Origin: Mesostigma viride
Taxonomy: Eukaryota > Streptophyta > Mesostigmatophyceae > Mesostigmatales > Mesostigmataceae
Direction: 5' to 3'
Length of the DNA: 64,000 nt
Assembly (NCBI GenBank): GCA_009746045.1
Contig: RPFO01002065.1
Span: 1-64,000, forward strand
A program made the translations under genes and the position numbers. A model generated the notes under the pieces. The model was not told where the DNA came from. It ran no database searches and saw only the letters and a list, made by a program, of their open reading frames with translations. Below are positions 20,776 through 32,400 of the stretch, piece by piece; within the stretch, counting starts at the first letter, position 1, and each line of letters opens with the position of its first letter.

Positions 20776-21300
20776 GCGGTATACTGGAGGGGGGCGGTCA
20801 TCCACGTTGACCACAAGCCCTGGCAGCCCCCTCCTGCCACCTCAGACTAGGAATATCTATACCAGTAGCGTAGATTAGTAAGGCTTAGCCTAGCATGTGG
20901 CCCACGCGCATGTGCGCCCATAATGGCCCCCATGGATGATGCCTTCAACATTTAGCCATGCTTTGTCTATAATGGGACCCCCCATGGATGTTGCATTAAG
21001 AATTTAGCCATGCTATGCCATGCAGAGAGATGCTCTCTGTCGAGAAGCCATGTCCTAGCTCTTGTATAGCCATGATGATCTTCCTCCCTCACAGGCATGC
21101 TCCCCCCTTACCCGGGCATAGCGTGATAGACCATGAGGGTGCAGGTGCCTTGGTGCACCTAGAGCAGGGGTAGCTTACATTCCCACCCGTGCATGAAGTA
21201 GCCTAGAATGTATTAAAAGCCATCTGCCCCTTCTCAGGGCTATGTGCTACATCTACTCCCAACGGAGTGATGTTGATAATTAATTAATTAATTAATACAT
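20776..21300 (+). mobile_element. LINE-A 3' end relic
   Basis: Starts in the last ORF1 codons (gcggtatactgga, then gaccacaagccctggca). It continues through a 3'UTR like 45690-46100 (gtgcaggtgccttggtgcac, gggctatgtgctacatctac). It ends with actcccaacggagtgatg and an (attaa)n tail at ~21277-21297. Confidence 0.75.
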
Positions 21301-21349
21301 ATGCCCTTTCTCTGGGATATGTGCTACAGATACTCCAACGGCTCAGTTA

Positions 21350-21615
21350 TCAAGGAGACAACCAGCGCAGGCCAGAAATCGGGAGAATCCGGACCATGGT
21401 AGCTCGAGCCTGCCGTTATCTTTTCCGCGTTTTCGAGTCGTTCAGGATGATGAAGATGAATGGTGATGGAAATGTGTATCCTTGTGCATTGAAATTATGG
21501 CTGGCTTACGTGTAGAGCGACTAGAGGACCTAGACGGTGGGGCCGAAAACAGCTTGCTCGATAAGGGTGTGTGTTTCAAGCCTAGTTCTGGCCGGGAGTG
21601 TCTAGTGGTGAGCAA
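21350..21615 (+). repeat. Interspersed repeat R, copy 1
   Basis: A ~265-bp sequence (tcaaggagacaaccagcg to gggagtgtctagtggtgag) found again at 38476-38741, in reverse and split at 34214-34412 plus 34733-34778, and partly at 61409-61470. It is non-coding. It directly follows a LINE-type 3' end here, so it may be the tail of another element. Confidence 0.85.
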
Positions 21616-22549
21616 CATGTTTTGAGGCCTCAATCATGTTTCAGCATTGTGCAAATGAATTACAAGTGATATCAGCATATGTCAAAATTTAAGGGCTTTG
21701 GGGTGCCAACTCCCCTTAATGCAATTAAAAGGCTCGCCATCCGACCCAAGGTGATGCCCACAAACCAGCCACTTGAACTGAAACGAGTTATCTCTCATGT
21801 GGCACTGTCTCACCTATTTCCGACTAAAAGAAATTCCTATCAATGCTCGCGGAGGGGCGGGATGGCGGCACTTGGTGCGTGGGTGCAGGATGTAGGGACA
21901 ATCGTGGGACGGGGTAAGGGAAGGGACGAGGGACCGTCCGGGGGGGGGGGGGGGGGGGGGGGGGGCAGGTGTTCCAGCCCTATTCCTGACCCTATGGCGA
22001 ACGGGCGAAGACAGGCGGATGGAGCCCGCCCTACCCTCGTCCAACGTGGCACCATCCGGACCCATGCCTGCAGCTACAACACAACCAACAAGGCATGCGG
22101 CACAACGCAGGTAGCTGCCAATGCGGCGCTCCATCCCAGCGCGTGCCCAGGTGCACATCCTGCGAAACAATACTATACAGTAGATCTCGTGGACAGAGCA
22201 CACGCGTGCAAGGCCTGTGAGCCCGCCGTTGTGGCTTCCCTCCCCAGCGGGGACCATCCTGAGGGGACCCAGGGGCGACACCATATCTCACGGCCAACAT
22301 ACGCGGTAGCATGGAGCTGTACCAACATAAGGAGGTTTTGCGCGCTCCCTACCCGGGACGTGTTGGAAAGGAGTGCCTGCACCACCTTCACCAGGCGGCA
22401 CGTCTCCCACCCTATCCCCCGCCATCCTGACAGTAGCAATCGCGCTGCTACATGAGGCGGACGTGTCCGCTACCACCCCGACGTGGACCAGCCTGGTTGA
22501 ACAGGGCACTTCCAGGGACTCAAAACGCAGGACCTGGGGCATGCGTCCG
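21616..22549. other. No gene seen; poly-G tract
   Basis: Spacer downstream of the WDR26-like gene's stop. It holds a run of about 26 G at 21940-21965. The ORFs crossing it are low-complexity shadows. A polyadenylation region for the minus-strand gene is expected here but not identified. Confidence 0.4.
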
Positions 22550-25500
22550 CTATGATCCCAGCTCCGCGCTCCCATTCTCTCGCCCCTGCCCACCGTCACC
22601 GTCACTACTGCCACGCGCCACCGCGTGCGGGCCCAGTGTCAGCGGAACATGCCGTTCCGCCTCCCCATCCTCCCTCCTTGCCCCCGCGCTTGCACCGCTC
22701 CCCCCACCGACAGCCCCATTGGCACCGCCCCCACTGGCCCCATCCGCCGTACTGCCACCCGCGCCGTTGCTACCGCCCCCACTGGTTGTATTGCTGGCGC
22801 CCACCGTGCGTGCTGACACGAGCTCGTCCAGAACCGATTGGTTGCGAGCGTCCTCGGCCGCCTCCCGCTCCTTGCGCGCACTACTATTGGCTGCGAGGCC
22901 CCACAGCCGCACGGTGTGGTCATCCGACGCGGACGCAAACTGGTAGGGGTTTTTCGGGTTCCAGCTGACCGCGTTGACGGTGCCCGAGTGACCGGGCAGC
23001 ACCTCGAGCAGCTCGCCATTGTTGCGGTGCCACAGGTACACCTGGCGAACGTGGCGCAAGTAGTCAAGCAAGGAGGCGGGCACCGTCCGAGCACGCGAGC
23101 ACACCAATAAGCATCCAGGGGTGCAGGTGGGCAAGCAGGCAAGCAAGCGAGTGGGCAGGAAGGGCAAGCGAGTGGCCAAGCAAGTAAACCAAGGCACGGA
23201 GATTATTTGGTGCATTTATGTGTCCACATGGGGAATGCCATCCCATGAAATTACCTGCGAGTCCTCACTCCCACTGACGATGAACGCCTGGTCGGTCCCC
23301 CCGAAGCAAGACCGGATCACATACCGCCCCTGCAAGGACAGCGAAAGACACGATGACGCAAAAGCGGCAGCATAACAGAGACAAGGCGCGCTCAGGCACA
23401 TGAAGGACATGGGGGAAATGCGACGCACGAGGGAAGTAAGCCACCGCCTCGTGGGGGGCACTACGGGAACAAGGGTGCACATGCAGGGAGTGTTCTCACA
23501 TATACCAGGGTGCACGCCAGGCACACACATATAGCCTTGCATTACGAAATCTTGTGCTAATTATCTAACTGCCATTACACCCTGTGCTGTGCTTGCCCGG
23601 CGCGGGCACCGGCCATGCCACCAGACAAACCCTACAACACATTAAACAAACTACGCAGTGCACAAGCAAGTCGACCAAGGAGTCTCCTGCCCAACGACGC
23701 AATGCGCGCCGTATATGTGCTACCAGCCCCTGCCCTGGTCCACCGGCTTCTCCTGCGCCGCTGAGCCCACCCATGGGCCCCACGCGCCTGCTTCGGCCTT
23801 TCTTTAAAGAAAGCGACTGTTTCTTCCCTGCTAAACCAATGGCTTCCACCCCACTGCTGCTGCCCCGCCCACCCACTGCCCTGCTGCACCCCACCCACAT
23901 GCGCCTATCGCACCGGCTTCTCCCCAGCAACCCACTCACTTGTAGCCCACCTGCTTCTGCCCCTCTCATCACTTGAGCCCACTCACCTGCTTCTGCCCCG
24001 TGTAGGTGAACGCAGGCTCCGACGGCAGCCGGCTCTCACACAGGTCCCACAGGTGGATCTCCTGGCTGGACAGGTTGACCAGGAGGTAGCGCGAGCACGA
24101 GGAGAGGCAGAGGGATGTGATCGACTCCACCTCGTTGATGCTCTCCTCCGTCTTGTCGTGGAAGCGGTACACCCGGATGCGCTTCTCGCTGGTAATAGAG
24201 ACCATGTGGCGGCCGTCCTCCGAGATGGCTAGGTCGTTGACGCGTGAGCCTGAAGGGGGGAAGGGGGGGGGGGGGCGGGAATAGTTAGTTGACTGGTAAG
24301 CATGCGCCCATTGAAGGGCGCCCATTTGGGGGGAGGGAAAGGGGGGAAGAAAATACAATATTCGTTAGTTAAATGGAAACCATGCACCCATGGAGAATGC
24401 ACCCATTGAGATGCATGAAGTCCAAAAACACATGATCATCTACTTCTTGCCGATTCCTGATCGACCGAGTCACAAGGCAACCACTTCAAACGTTGAATTC
24501 CCTGTTTTACTGTTTAAAGTCCTACCTTTCCTGCTCCAGATCCTCGCCCTATCCGCTTCGACTTAGAAGTGCGTTGCCTTCGCTAGCTATACCTTGCCAG
24601 TCTACCTAAGGACATATGCCTTACCCCATTTGCCCTACCTTTCCACTGCTCCAGCTCCTTGCCCTCGATGTCCCACAGGAACATCGACTTGTCAAACCCG
24701 CCCGACACGAAATGCTTGCCGTCCGGGAACCACGCGCACGCGGTCACACTATCCGTGTGCTTGGTGTACGTCTGCAAGCACACCCCCGTGGTCGTGTCCC
24801 ACAGCTTGACCAGCATGTCGTTGCCACAGGTGAGCAGCTTGGAGTCGTCCGGCGACCACGATATGAAGGACAGCGGTTTCTTGTGGCCCCGCAGGTGGTG
24901 CCGCACGCGGTTGCCGACCTCGCCGACAATTTCCCAGATGATCACCGTCGTGTCCTTGGACGCGCTGGCCAAGTAGCGCCCGTTGTGTGAGAACTGGAGG
25001 TGCCAGACCTCGTCCGTGTGGGCCTCTAGCACCTGGCAAGGGGGGCAAGGGGGGCAAGGGGGCAAGGGGGGCAAGGGGGCAAGGGGCAAGGGGGGGGAGG
25101 GGAGGGGGAGGGGGGGAAGGAGGGCGAAGGGGGGAAGGGGAGGAAAGGCTGGGGGAGGGGGGGGGGAGGGCGGAGGGGGCGGAGGGGGGCAACAGGGGCA
25201 AGGGGGGCAAGGGGGGGGCAAGGGGGGCAAGGGGGGGCAAGGGGGGCAAGGGGGGCAAGGGGGGGCAAGGGGGGGCAAGGGGGGGCAAGGGGGGGCAAGG
25301 GGGGCAAGGGGGAAAGGGGGAGGGAGGGGGGGAGGGGAGAATCAAAGGGGAGTCACGCGAGGCAGAAATTGCAGGCAGGAGGAAAAAGCAAGAAACAAAC
25401 TTTGTTCAAGGTGCCAATAAACACCCAAACGGTGATGACAACAACTGTTACGGTTTAAACCCCCCAAAGCTCAGTAAAGTGCAAACAAAAATCGGCATGC

Positions 25501-27853
25501 ATGCTCGTAGTGCGTTGCTGTACAGGTCTGGCAGCTGCTCTCATCTCAGGGTCGCATACAAACGCAACCAGGTCAATCGGAGACCCCTGAAAAGGCTACC
25601 GGTTCCATTCTGAGACCGGACATGCCCCTCTCCATCAAACCCCGCTGTTCATAGAATACACGCCAGCCGTCAACTTCCCCGTATTCAACTCAACCAGACC
25701 ACAAACGCTCCTGACAGCCCCCCGGTGTCCCCACTCACCCCACCACATGTTGTTCCACTCCCTCGCCCATGCCACAGGCCCACTCACACACAATACAGGC
25801 CCAGTGCTCCTCCCACCTGCATGGTTTCCCTCGTGACGGCTCACCTGCGTGGTTTGCGTCGGTATGACGTCCCGCCCGCACGAATGGTTGTGGAAGAGCG
25901 AGAAGGTGCGGTCGGGCGTGTTGTGGTATGTACATGCGTGCCTCTGCACCGCCAGCGCTTGCTCCAAGAGCGCCTCCAGCCGGCGCTCTGGGATGAGGAA
26001 CCAGGAGGGGAGCAGGTCCTGCAGGGACAAGAGCAGCTTGTACCTGCAAGGGGGGGGGGGGGAGAAAAACAAAAGAGACCGGGGCGGGGGCCGGGGGGAG
26101 AGGGGGAAAAGCACCAGGGGGGGGGGGGAGGAGGGGGGGGGGGACGGGACAGTTCGGCAGACAGACCAAGAAGTGAGCAATGGAGGAGAAAAGGCAGGGC
26201 TCAACCCACAAGGAATAGAAAAAGGGGGGTTGTAAATAGGGGCTGGGATAATACTACGGTGGCAACAAATTCACCCACCCACCCACCCACCCACATATAT
26301 ACATACGCACTCCACTCACGCATCCGTATAGTCTGCAGCAGGCAAGCTAGCAGCAGGGAAGCACTGCTGAGCATAAAGAAGCTGGCATCAGAATATAGAA
26401 ACCCATGCTCACACAACACCGAGTCATTGCATCCTTCAAACTCTCATGCCCCCCCAATCCACCGATGACCCAGACCCCATCGCAACAAAGCCATGTGCAT
26501 GAGTTCAACGGCTTCACAAGGCAGACCCAACGTTGTTGCAACACAGTTGTTAGCCACCACCCACCGTCACGTTGCTACACCCCACTGACCTACCTCTCAC
26601 CTCGAATCAAAGGCACGGCATTTTCAGACATGCTCACCTAGCAGCAAGGTTTCCTACCTTTCATCAACCTCCCAGCTAATTCAGAAAAACAGGTTGCCTA
26701 CCTGTACAGATTGGCTATCTATACAGATAGGCTATCTATACAGATTGCCTATCTCCGTTGCCTTGCCTACCTCAAATCAACCGCCCATTATACCACAGAG
26801 TGGTTACTCCATCTGCTTGGCATGTGTCGCCTAACTACCTGCCTCGTCTATCACCCCCAGTCCCCCGCGCCCCCTCCCTCCTCCCCTCCAGTCCCCCCCC
26901 CCCCCCCTGTCCCCTCCCTCCCCTCCAGTCCCCCACCCCACACACCATCCCCTCCCTCACCTCCAGTCCCCCCCCCACACACCATCCCCTCCCCTCCGAT
27001 CCCCCCCCACACACACCATCCCCTCCCTCACCTCGAGTCCCCCGCCGCGCCGCTCCACTCGGCGCGCGCGAGCAGGTCCTGCTTCCCGGAGCACATGATG
27101 AGCGAGGCCAGCTGGTGCAGCCGCGCCGTGTCCACCTTGAGGGGGGCCATCTCGCTGCGCAGGCACTTGAGCGCGCCTGGGGGAGGGAGGGCGGCCAAGC
27201 GGGAGAAGAGGAAGGTAGAGGGGAGAGGGGAGGGGGGGGGGAAGCGGGATTTCGTTCAACCCAAACTTTTTCTGATGAGTTAGAGGATCAACCAACGAAA
27301 GACCGACGAAGAAAGGGCGGGAAAAAAACAGCCTGCTCAACGCAGCAGACTGCAGCAAACTGCCTCGGTTATCTGCTGGAAAAGAGAGCCTCTCAAATGG
27401 GGATCGAACTAGGATGCATGACCAGACCTACCTCTCCCAAACACCAATGCACGTGGCACGACCCCCCCATCGCTCATGTAACATAGCGGGCCAGTTTGAA
27501 ACCGGGCCGTACTTCCCAGTTTCCCCCCAACTCATAAGTGCGGGTAGCTAGGCACTGATGAATACGCCTGCCCGCCGCTGATGACTCCCACAGGTACAAT
27601 GCTTGAAAGCACCTGTACATCTTGGCGAGCTCCCTGATGAGGCACTGTTTAACGACTTTCTGTTTTAACGATTTTAACTCCGCATGAACCCCAGCCCCCA
27701 GCCCCCACCCCCCACCTCCACCCCCGACCCATGACATAGCTGGCCACTCTGCGCCCTCAAAAGCATAAGACTGGTCACCTTTCCCCCCCCCCTCTCCAAA
27801 AAAAAGGTTGCCAGTCAAGAAACGATACCACCCACCCACCCACCCACCCCGCG

Positions 27854-27936
<83 letters not shown>

Positions 27937-28384
27937 ACTACCCACCAGTGACGTCGCCTGTTTCAAACATCTCCAGAAACTTCTGCTGCAACACCAGGAA
28001 GCGTGCGCGCCGCAGCTTGTCCTTGTCCCTCAGCTGCAGCCGGGCCAGCAGCGACGTGACCAGCTCCCAATCCCCGTCCAGCACGCCATTCCGAAACAGC
28101 GTGCTTGCCTGCGACTGGAGGGGAATCCCGCTTTCCTTTTCGAGCAGTGCCGCCGATGACGAATACCCGAGCGAATAGAGCGACTGCTGGATCAGCCGCA
28201 CCAGCTCGGGCCGCGATATCTGGCCCTTGTTGCCCACGAAATCCGAGCGGGTGTCCGCGGCCGCATATTGAGGGTACCGGTGCGCCAGCGGCGCGTGAGC
28301 TGGCTGGCCCTTGCCGTCCCTGGCCTCGTCACCCGCACCGTTGGGCAGCGCGTGCGTGCTGGCCGCAGCAGTGGAGCCCCGATC
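22550..28384 (-). CDS. WDR26: WDR26/GID7-like LisH-CTLH-WD40 protein, seven exons
   Basis: Homologue of WDR26/Gid7, a scaffold subunit of the CTLH/GID E3 ubiquitin ligase. Minus-strand exons: 28384-27946, 27176-27032, 26043-25845, 25032-24639, 24249-23987, 23329-23255 and 23041-22550, all GT-AG and in phase (668 residues plus stop). Exon 1 has LisH ([27 protein letters not shown]) and CTLH ([16 protein letters not shown], joined to [13 protein letters not shown] in exon 2). Exons 4-7 give about seven WD repeats (e.g. [57 protein letters not shown]). [19 protein letters not shown] and VNAVSWNP are WDR26 signatures. The last ~120 residues are a low-complexity Gly/Ala/Ser tail. Exon 1 opens at an acceptor (cccgcag), so the start codon lies further upstream in an unidentified exon. 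Confidence 0.92.
23741..24003 (-). repeat. Donor-spanning repeats, WDR26-like intron 5
   Basis: The exon 5 end plus donor (GGGCAGAAGCAG|GTGAGTGG) is followed by another GGGCAGAAGCAG|GTGGGC about 36 bp downstream. Weaker copies (GGAGAAGCCGGTG) lie near 23911 and 23741 in plus coordinates. Confidence 0.8.
25033..25330 (-). repeat. C-rich minisatellite at the exon 4 splice acceptor
   Basis: In gene orientation, (CCCCCTTGC)n-like units of 8-10 bp run directly into the acceptor CCCTTGCCAG|GTGC. The repeat forms an unusually long polypyrimidine tract. Confidence 0.85.
25812..25858 (-). repeat. Donor-spanning duplication, WDR26-like intron 3
   Basis: AAACCACGCAG|GTGAGC is followed 28 bp later by AAACCATGCAG|GTGGGA, a second copy of the exon end and donor. 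Confidence 0.8.
26884..27040 (-). repeat. Donor-spanning repeats, WDR26-like intron 2
   Basis: The exon 2 end and donor GGGGGACTCGAG|GTGAGGGAGG is followed by four or more copies at ~34-38 bp spacing (near 26995, 26961, 26923 and 26885). The copy near 26961 keeps GACTGGAG|GTGAGGGAGG. Units also include GGGATGGTGTGTG. Confidence 0.85.
27826..27931. repeat. Compound (CCCA)n(GC)n(CA)n microsatellite
   Basis: Lies just inside intron 1 of the WDR26-like gene. In gene orientation the donor GTGGGTAG is followed closely by (GT)n, (GC)n and (GGGT)n. Confidence 0.95.
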
Positions 28385-28411
28385 CTGCGGGGTGGCGACA
28401 GGTAGCGCGAT

Positions 28412-28523
28412 GTGGGTGGGTGGGTGGGTGGGTGGGTGGGTGGGTGGGTGGGTGGGTGGGTGGGTGGGTGGGTGGGTGGGTGGGTGGGTGGGTGGGTGGG
28501 TGGGTGGGTGGGTGGGTGGGTGG
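28412..28523. repeat. (TGGG)n microsatellite upstream of WDR26-like exon 1
   Basis: About 28 copies. In gene orientation it is CCCA repeats ending about 28 bases before the exon 1 acceptor, so it supplies part of the pyrimidine-rich tract. Confidence 0.95.
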
Positions 28524-29322
28524 CAACATGGGGAGAGGGCAAAGTTGAGCATGGGGCAGAGATCAGAAAAAAACAAAAGGCAGGGCAAAGATCAGAAAAA
28601 CAATGGAGGTAAGACAAAGGTCGAGGCAGGAAAAGAGGAGTGCTTTGAAGAGAGCAGACAGGAACACAGAGCGGAGGCAAGAAAGGGTAGGCATGAAGGA
28701 AAGAGAGGAGACAGGGGTGGGGGAGCTGGAGGAGCGAAGATGCCATTTGCAGGACACGGGTTGCAGGCACCCTGGATACCAAATGGGACGTGGGAAACGG
28801 GGCCAGATGATGGGAACCTCTTGCCTGGTGACATAATCACCACTACCTCGCCACGTATGCTACCGGTACCACTACCGCAACCCCCACCCAACCATTTCCA
28901 CTACTGGTGTACCTATCTTTCAAATCATTTAGCCCTTTGGTTCATGTTGCCGAGGTTCATTCTACGTGGTTGTTTGTGTTGCCTTTGGAGGGCGTCGGCA
29001 TGTAATAAAGTCAGGCAGTGATGTAAGGCAGTGACGTTCTGGGCATGGATGTGCGGCGCACAGAACGTAGTAGATCCTAGTTCAGTTCAGTTCAACCGGT
29101 TTCACCAACAGTTTAGCAAGTAGAGCCTAGAAAATTGTGGCGCAGACTAGTGCAACATAGTAAAAACGAGGACATGGTCAAGCAATCCCGGACAACAACA
29201 CTACGCTACCATTACACTGGTTTATTTTATCATTGTAAAAAGATTTTTTAATTAAAAAAAAAAACAAAATTTTAAAAAATAATAAACTGGCCATTGTGGA
29301 GCACTACTACGCCACTAGAAAG
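28524..29322. other. No gene identified; expected 5' region of the WDR26-like gene
   Basis: The missing first exon(s) and promoter of the minus-strand gene should lie here or further right. No start codon with a good donor could be chosen. An A-rich stretch is at 29250-29285. Confidence 0.35.
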
Positions 29323-29490
29323 GCCACTACTACAGTTGTATAGCTACCAATACAACAAGTACCACAAGTGATACTAAAGCCACTACTACAATTATATAAC
29401 TACCAATACAACAAGTACCACAAGTGATACTAAAGCCACTACTACAATTATATAACTACCAATACAACAAGTACCACAAGTGATACTAAA
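29323..29490. repeat. 56-bp tandem repeat, three copies
   Basis: Units starting gccactactac begin at 29323, 29379 and 29435, and the array ends near 29490. The second and third copies are nearly identical. The unit ends acaagtgatactaaa. Confidence 0.9.
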
Positions 29491-32400
29491 ACTACAACTG
29501 TAAAAACTGCCAGTGATATAATGATCAAGAATTATATCACCGCATGTAAGTACAACCACTAAAAGGCATTTAAAGAAATGACCAACTATTACAACTACCA
29601 GTACTACTACAAGTGACACTACTACAAAAGTAATACAACTCATGCAACAACCGAACGTAGTACTGACAGCACAACTACTACTCTAGGGTACTGCTTACCA
29701 GTCCTACTTGGTACTGTTTACTAGTCCTACCACCATCAAGGACATAATCAGCTGCAGTGACGACCCTTACCACTGGAAAATAAGCAACACTGCCACACGT
29801 CATTACCCCTCCGATATCAACTTTCCGTCTGAGATGCAACGCGCAAGCACAGACAAGGCAACCTCCGCCCCCATAGCAAACGCAACATCCTCTTCAAAAA
29901 CCTCCAAAATGACTGCTTTGAAGTTATTTTCAACCCCCACTGCCCCTCAATGGCAGTGCAACCAAATCGGCCGCATTGAAGTAGTGCAGGGGGGGAGGCC
30001 TATCAAAACGCTGAGCCGAATACTTGATAAGGGGCTTGCCAACCTGGGCACATCATAGTGAAGGTGACATCACGCTCCACCTACCCGGCCGACGAAGCAT
30101 CAAACGCTCACATTTTGGTTCCCAACTCATGTCAAACATATACCCATACATCTAGCATAATATCTCCACAACACCTATCCATGGTCCTCTAGTGTTATAC
30201 CTGACCCTGAAACGGCCTACCATCAATATCGAGACTGATAACGCTAACCAAAGTATCGTAAAATGCTAAAAAATAAAGTACTAGCCGGCCAGTAAAATAA
30301 GAAAGATAACGGGAAAGAATAGCCTGCATAGGCACACCTGCGGCATGTCCCTTTACCCCTTCAGAACACCCACCACTACGAACAGGAAGAACAAGCACAT
30401 CTTTTAATAGACAGCATAGCATCACATAATAAACAGCATAACAAGACGTGCTCAGGAAAACATGGCCAAACCCTAGCCTATGCTGCCCGACTCAGATAGG
30501 GTCAGGCAGTACTGTGGAGTTAAACAACGGCGTCTTTGGCACGCGGTTTTATGGAAATGCGATTGTGACAGCACAAGTGCATTACCAAGGAAGCTTGACT
30601 CCGACTTTGAGTGCATCTAGTGGTGCCAGAGGACAATTTGTTTTCTTTTTTATTGTTTTGGCACCATGCTGCCATAAGGGTGCTGCCAACCGTAAAGAGG
30701 GTGGAAGAATATACTATTCCTCTGGCAGGGGGGAAGTAATAATTGCAGTAGCCTGTGACTGCACGTGCAGTCCATCTGTGCAGCCAGCTACCCCTACTCT
30801 TGCTGGTGCCGAAAAAGCTCTATGATTAGCTCTACAAGCTTGTCATGGCCTGTGGTGCCTGTAACAAAATACCCTACAGTGTCATACAAGACACCAACAC
30901 CTGGGCCACACAATCATAGCCAACCATTGTTTTCTAATAATCAACGTCTCAATCCCCCCCCGCATTACAGCAAATTAGAACATGATGGTCATCAATTGCC
31001 CTATCAAAAAATGCCACTGCTGCTAGCACACCTGAGCAAATGTGGTCAAACCTGGGTGAGTATTGCCAAGTGAATATGACTGTGGGATTCGAATTAAGTG
31101 GGGAAAAATTACTAATTATTTACCAGAGAGCCAAAGCCCGTAAACAGGAAAATCCTATCACAGCCACTTGTCAAGGCCTGTGCCGCATGACATGCCAGTA
31201 GTTACAAACTGGACAACCAATTATACGCTTCGTGGGGTCTTCGTGCTTGGACTACCAGAGGTGAGCGACGAAATGACACCGTGCACTCAAATTAAGAAGC
31301 ATCATTGAAGCGAACTCAGCTACCCAAGCAGTGCCAAAGTACGCCAATGCCCTCGGCAACCCCCCGCACCGAATTCCGCGCCCTTCAACAATCAATAATA
31401 CTCTTTCGACATGTAGAGATAAAGCGTGAAAACAAACTACGACCAAGCCATTCTACGCCAATTGGAGTAGTTTCCACATTCAAATTCACAACCGGCGTAC
31501 CTGAGTGGGCGCCATAGCTGGAGGCAGGGCAAGTGTTTCTTCTACTGTGCCAGGTTCGGCTGTTTCAACTGATGCCGCTTCTGTTCTCCAATTGTCCGAG
31601 CAGCCCAGCTGATGCCAATCAACTAGGCGTGGTCGCTTTCGGGGCGGGGAGGCCACGTCTCCCACCATATGCAGCACAGGGGGGCGCCTTCACCGCATCT
31701 GCAACGCCTTTCCAGGTCGGTCTTCCCTCTTCGCCAAGCCCAGCAAGATGCAAGAAAAAACTACGCGTACTTACAGATGACCGCTCTGTAGCGGTACAAT
31801 CGAACACCATAGGCTGCTAAAACCCAGGCAGCAACCAGTGCCGGCAGTGCGACGCAATCCGGACCAATTCCCACGTGCGCTTCATCATTGCATAAGCTAC
31901 ATCTGTCCAAATTCAATCTAATGGTCTGACAACAAAATTGGTATCCTAATGCACTCTCCAATTTTTTTTTTTTTAGGAATTGGCGCGCTTGCCAATGAAC
32001 GCCGTCGGCACACACTCACGCGCACTTTCATCGCTGCATATTAAGCCGGAGCCGCAACCGTGGCCGCAATGGGGAATTTTGGCGCCGCTCTTGGCGCGGC
32101 GCACGTTGCACGTGGCTGCAAACTATGACTAAAGTAGCAGACACAGACTTGACCGGATGTGGTGAGTGGTCAGATTAGCGTTTCCCCGGTAGATTGTAGA
32201 TTCCGAGATTCCCGGATCGTTGCCACGATTTCCGGCATTTGCCGGGCTTGATTTTCCCATCCAAAAGCACAACACCGAGCGCGCGCCGCGGCTCTCCAGT
32301 GGCGTCTCGGAACTTGGAAGGCGGCTCCGATGCTTCGTTCATTTGTGCCACGAAGGCGAAGACGTGGTGCCTTCAAATCCTGGCGAAAGTACTTACGTGG

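Noticed and set aside
21679-22455. 258-codon ORF beside the WDR26-like gene
   Set aside because: Low-complexity frame crossing a poly-G tract, with no domain; likely non-coding 3' flank.
27264-27306. Hammerhead-ribozyme-like ctgatgag...cgaaa
   Set aside because: Stem II would have about three pairs and no closing stems I and III were found; it also lies in a host intron, not in the Penelope element.
30480-30545. 5S rRNA-like stretch (gatagggtcaggcagtactg)
   Set aside because: Does not match conserved 5S boxes and has no terminal pairing.
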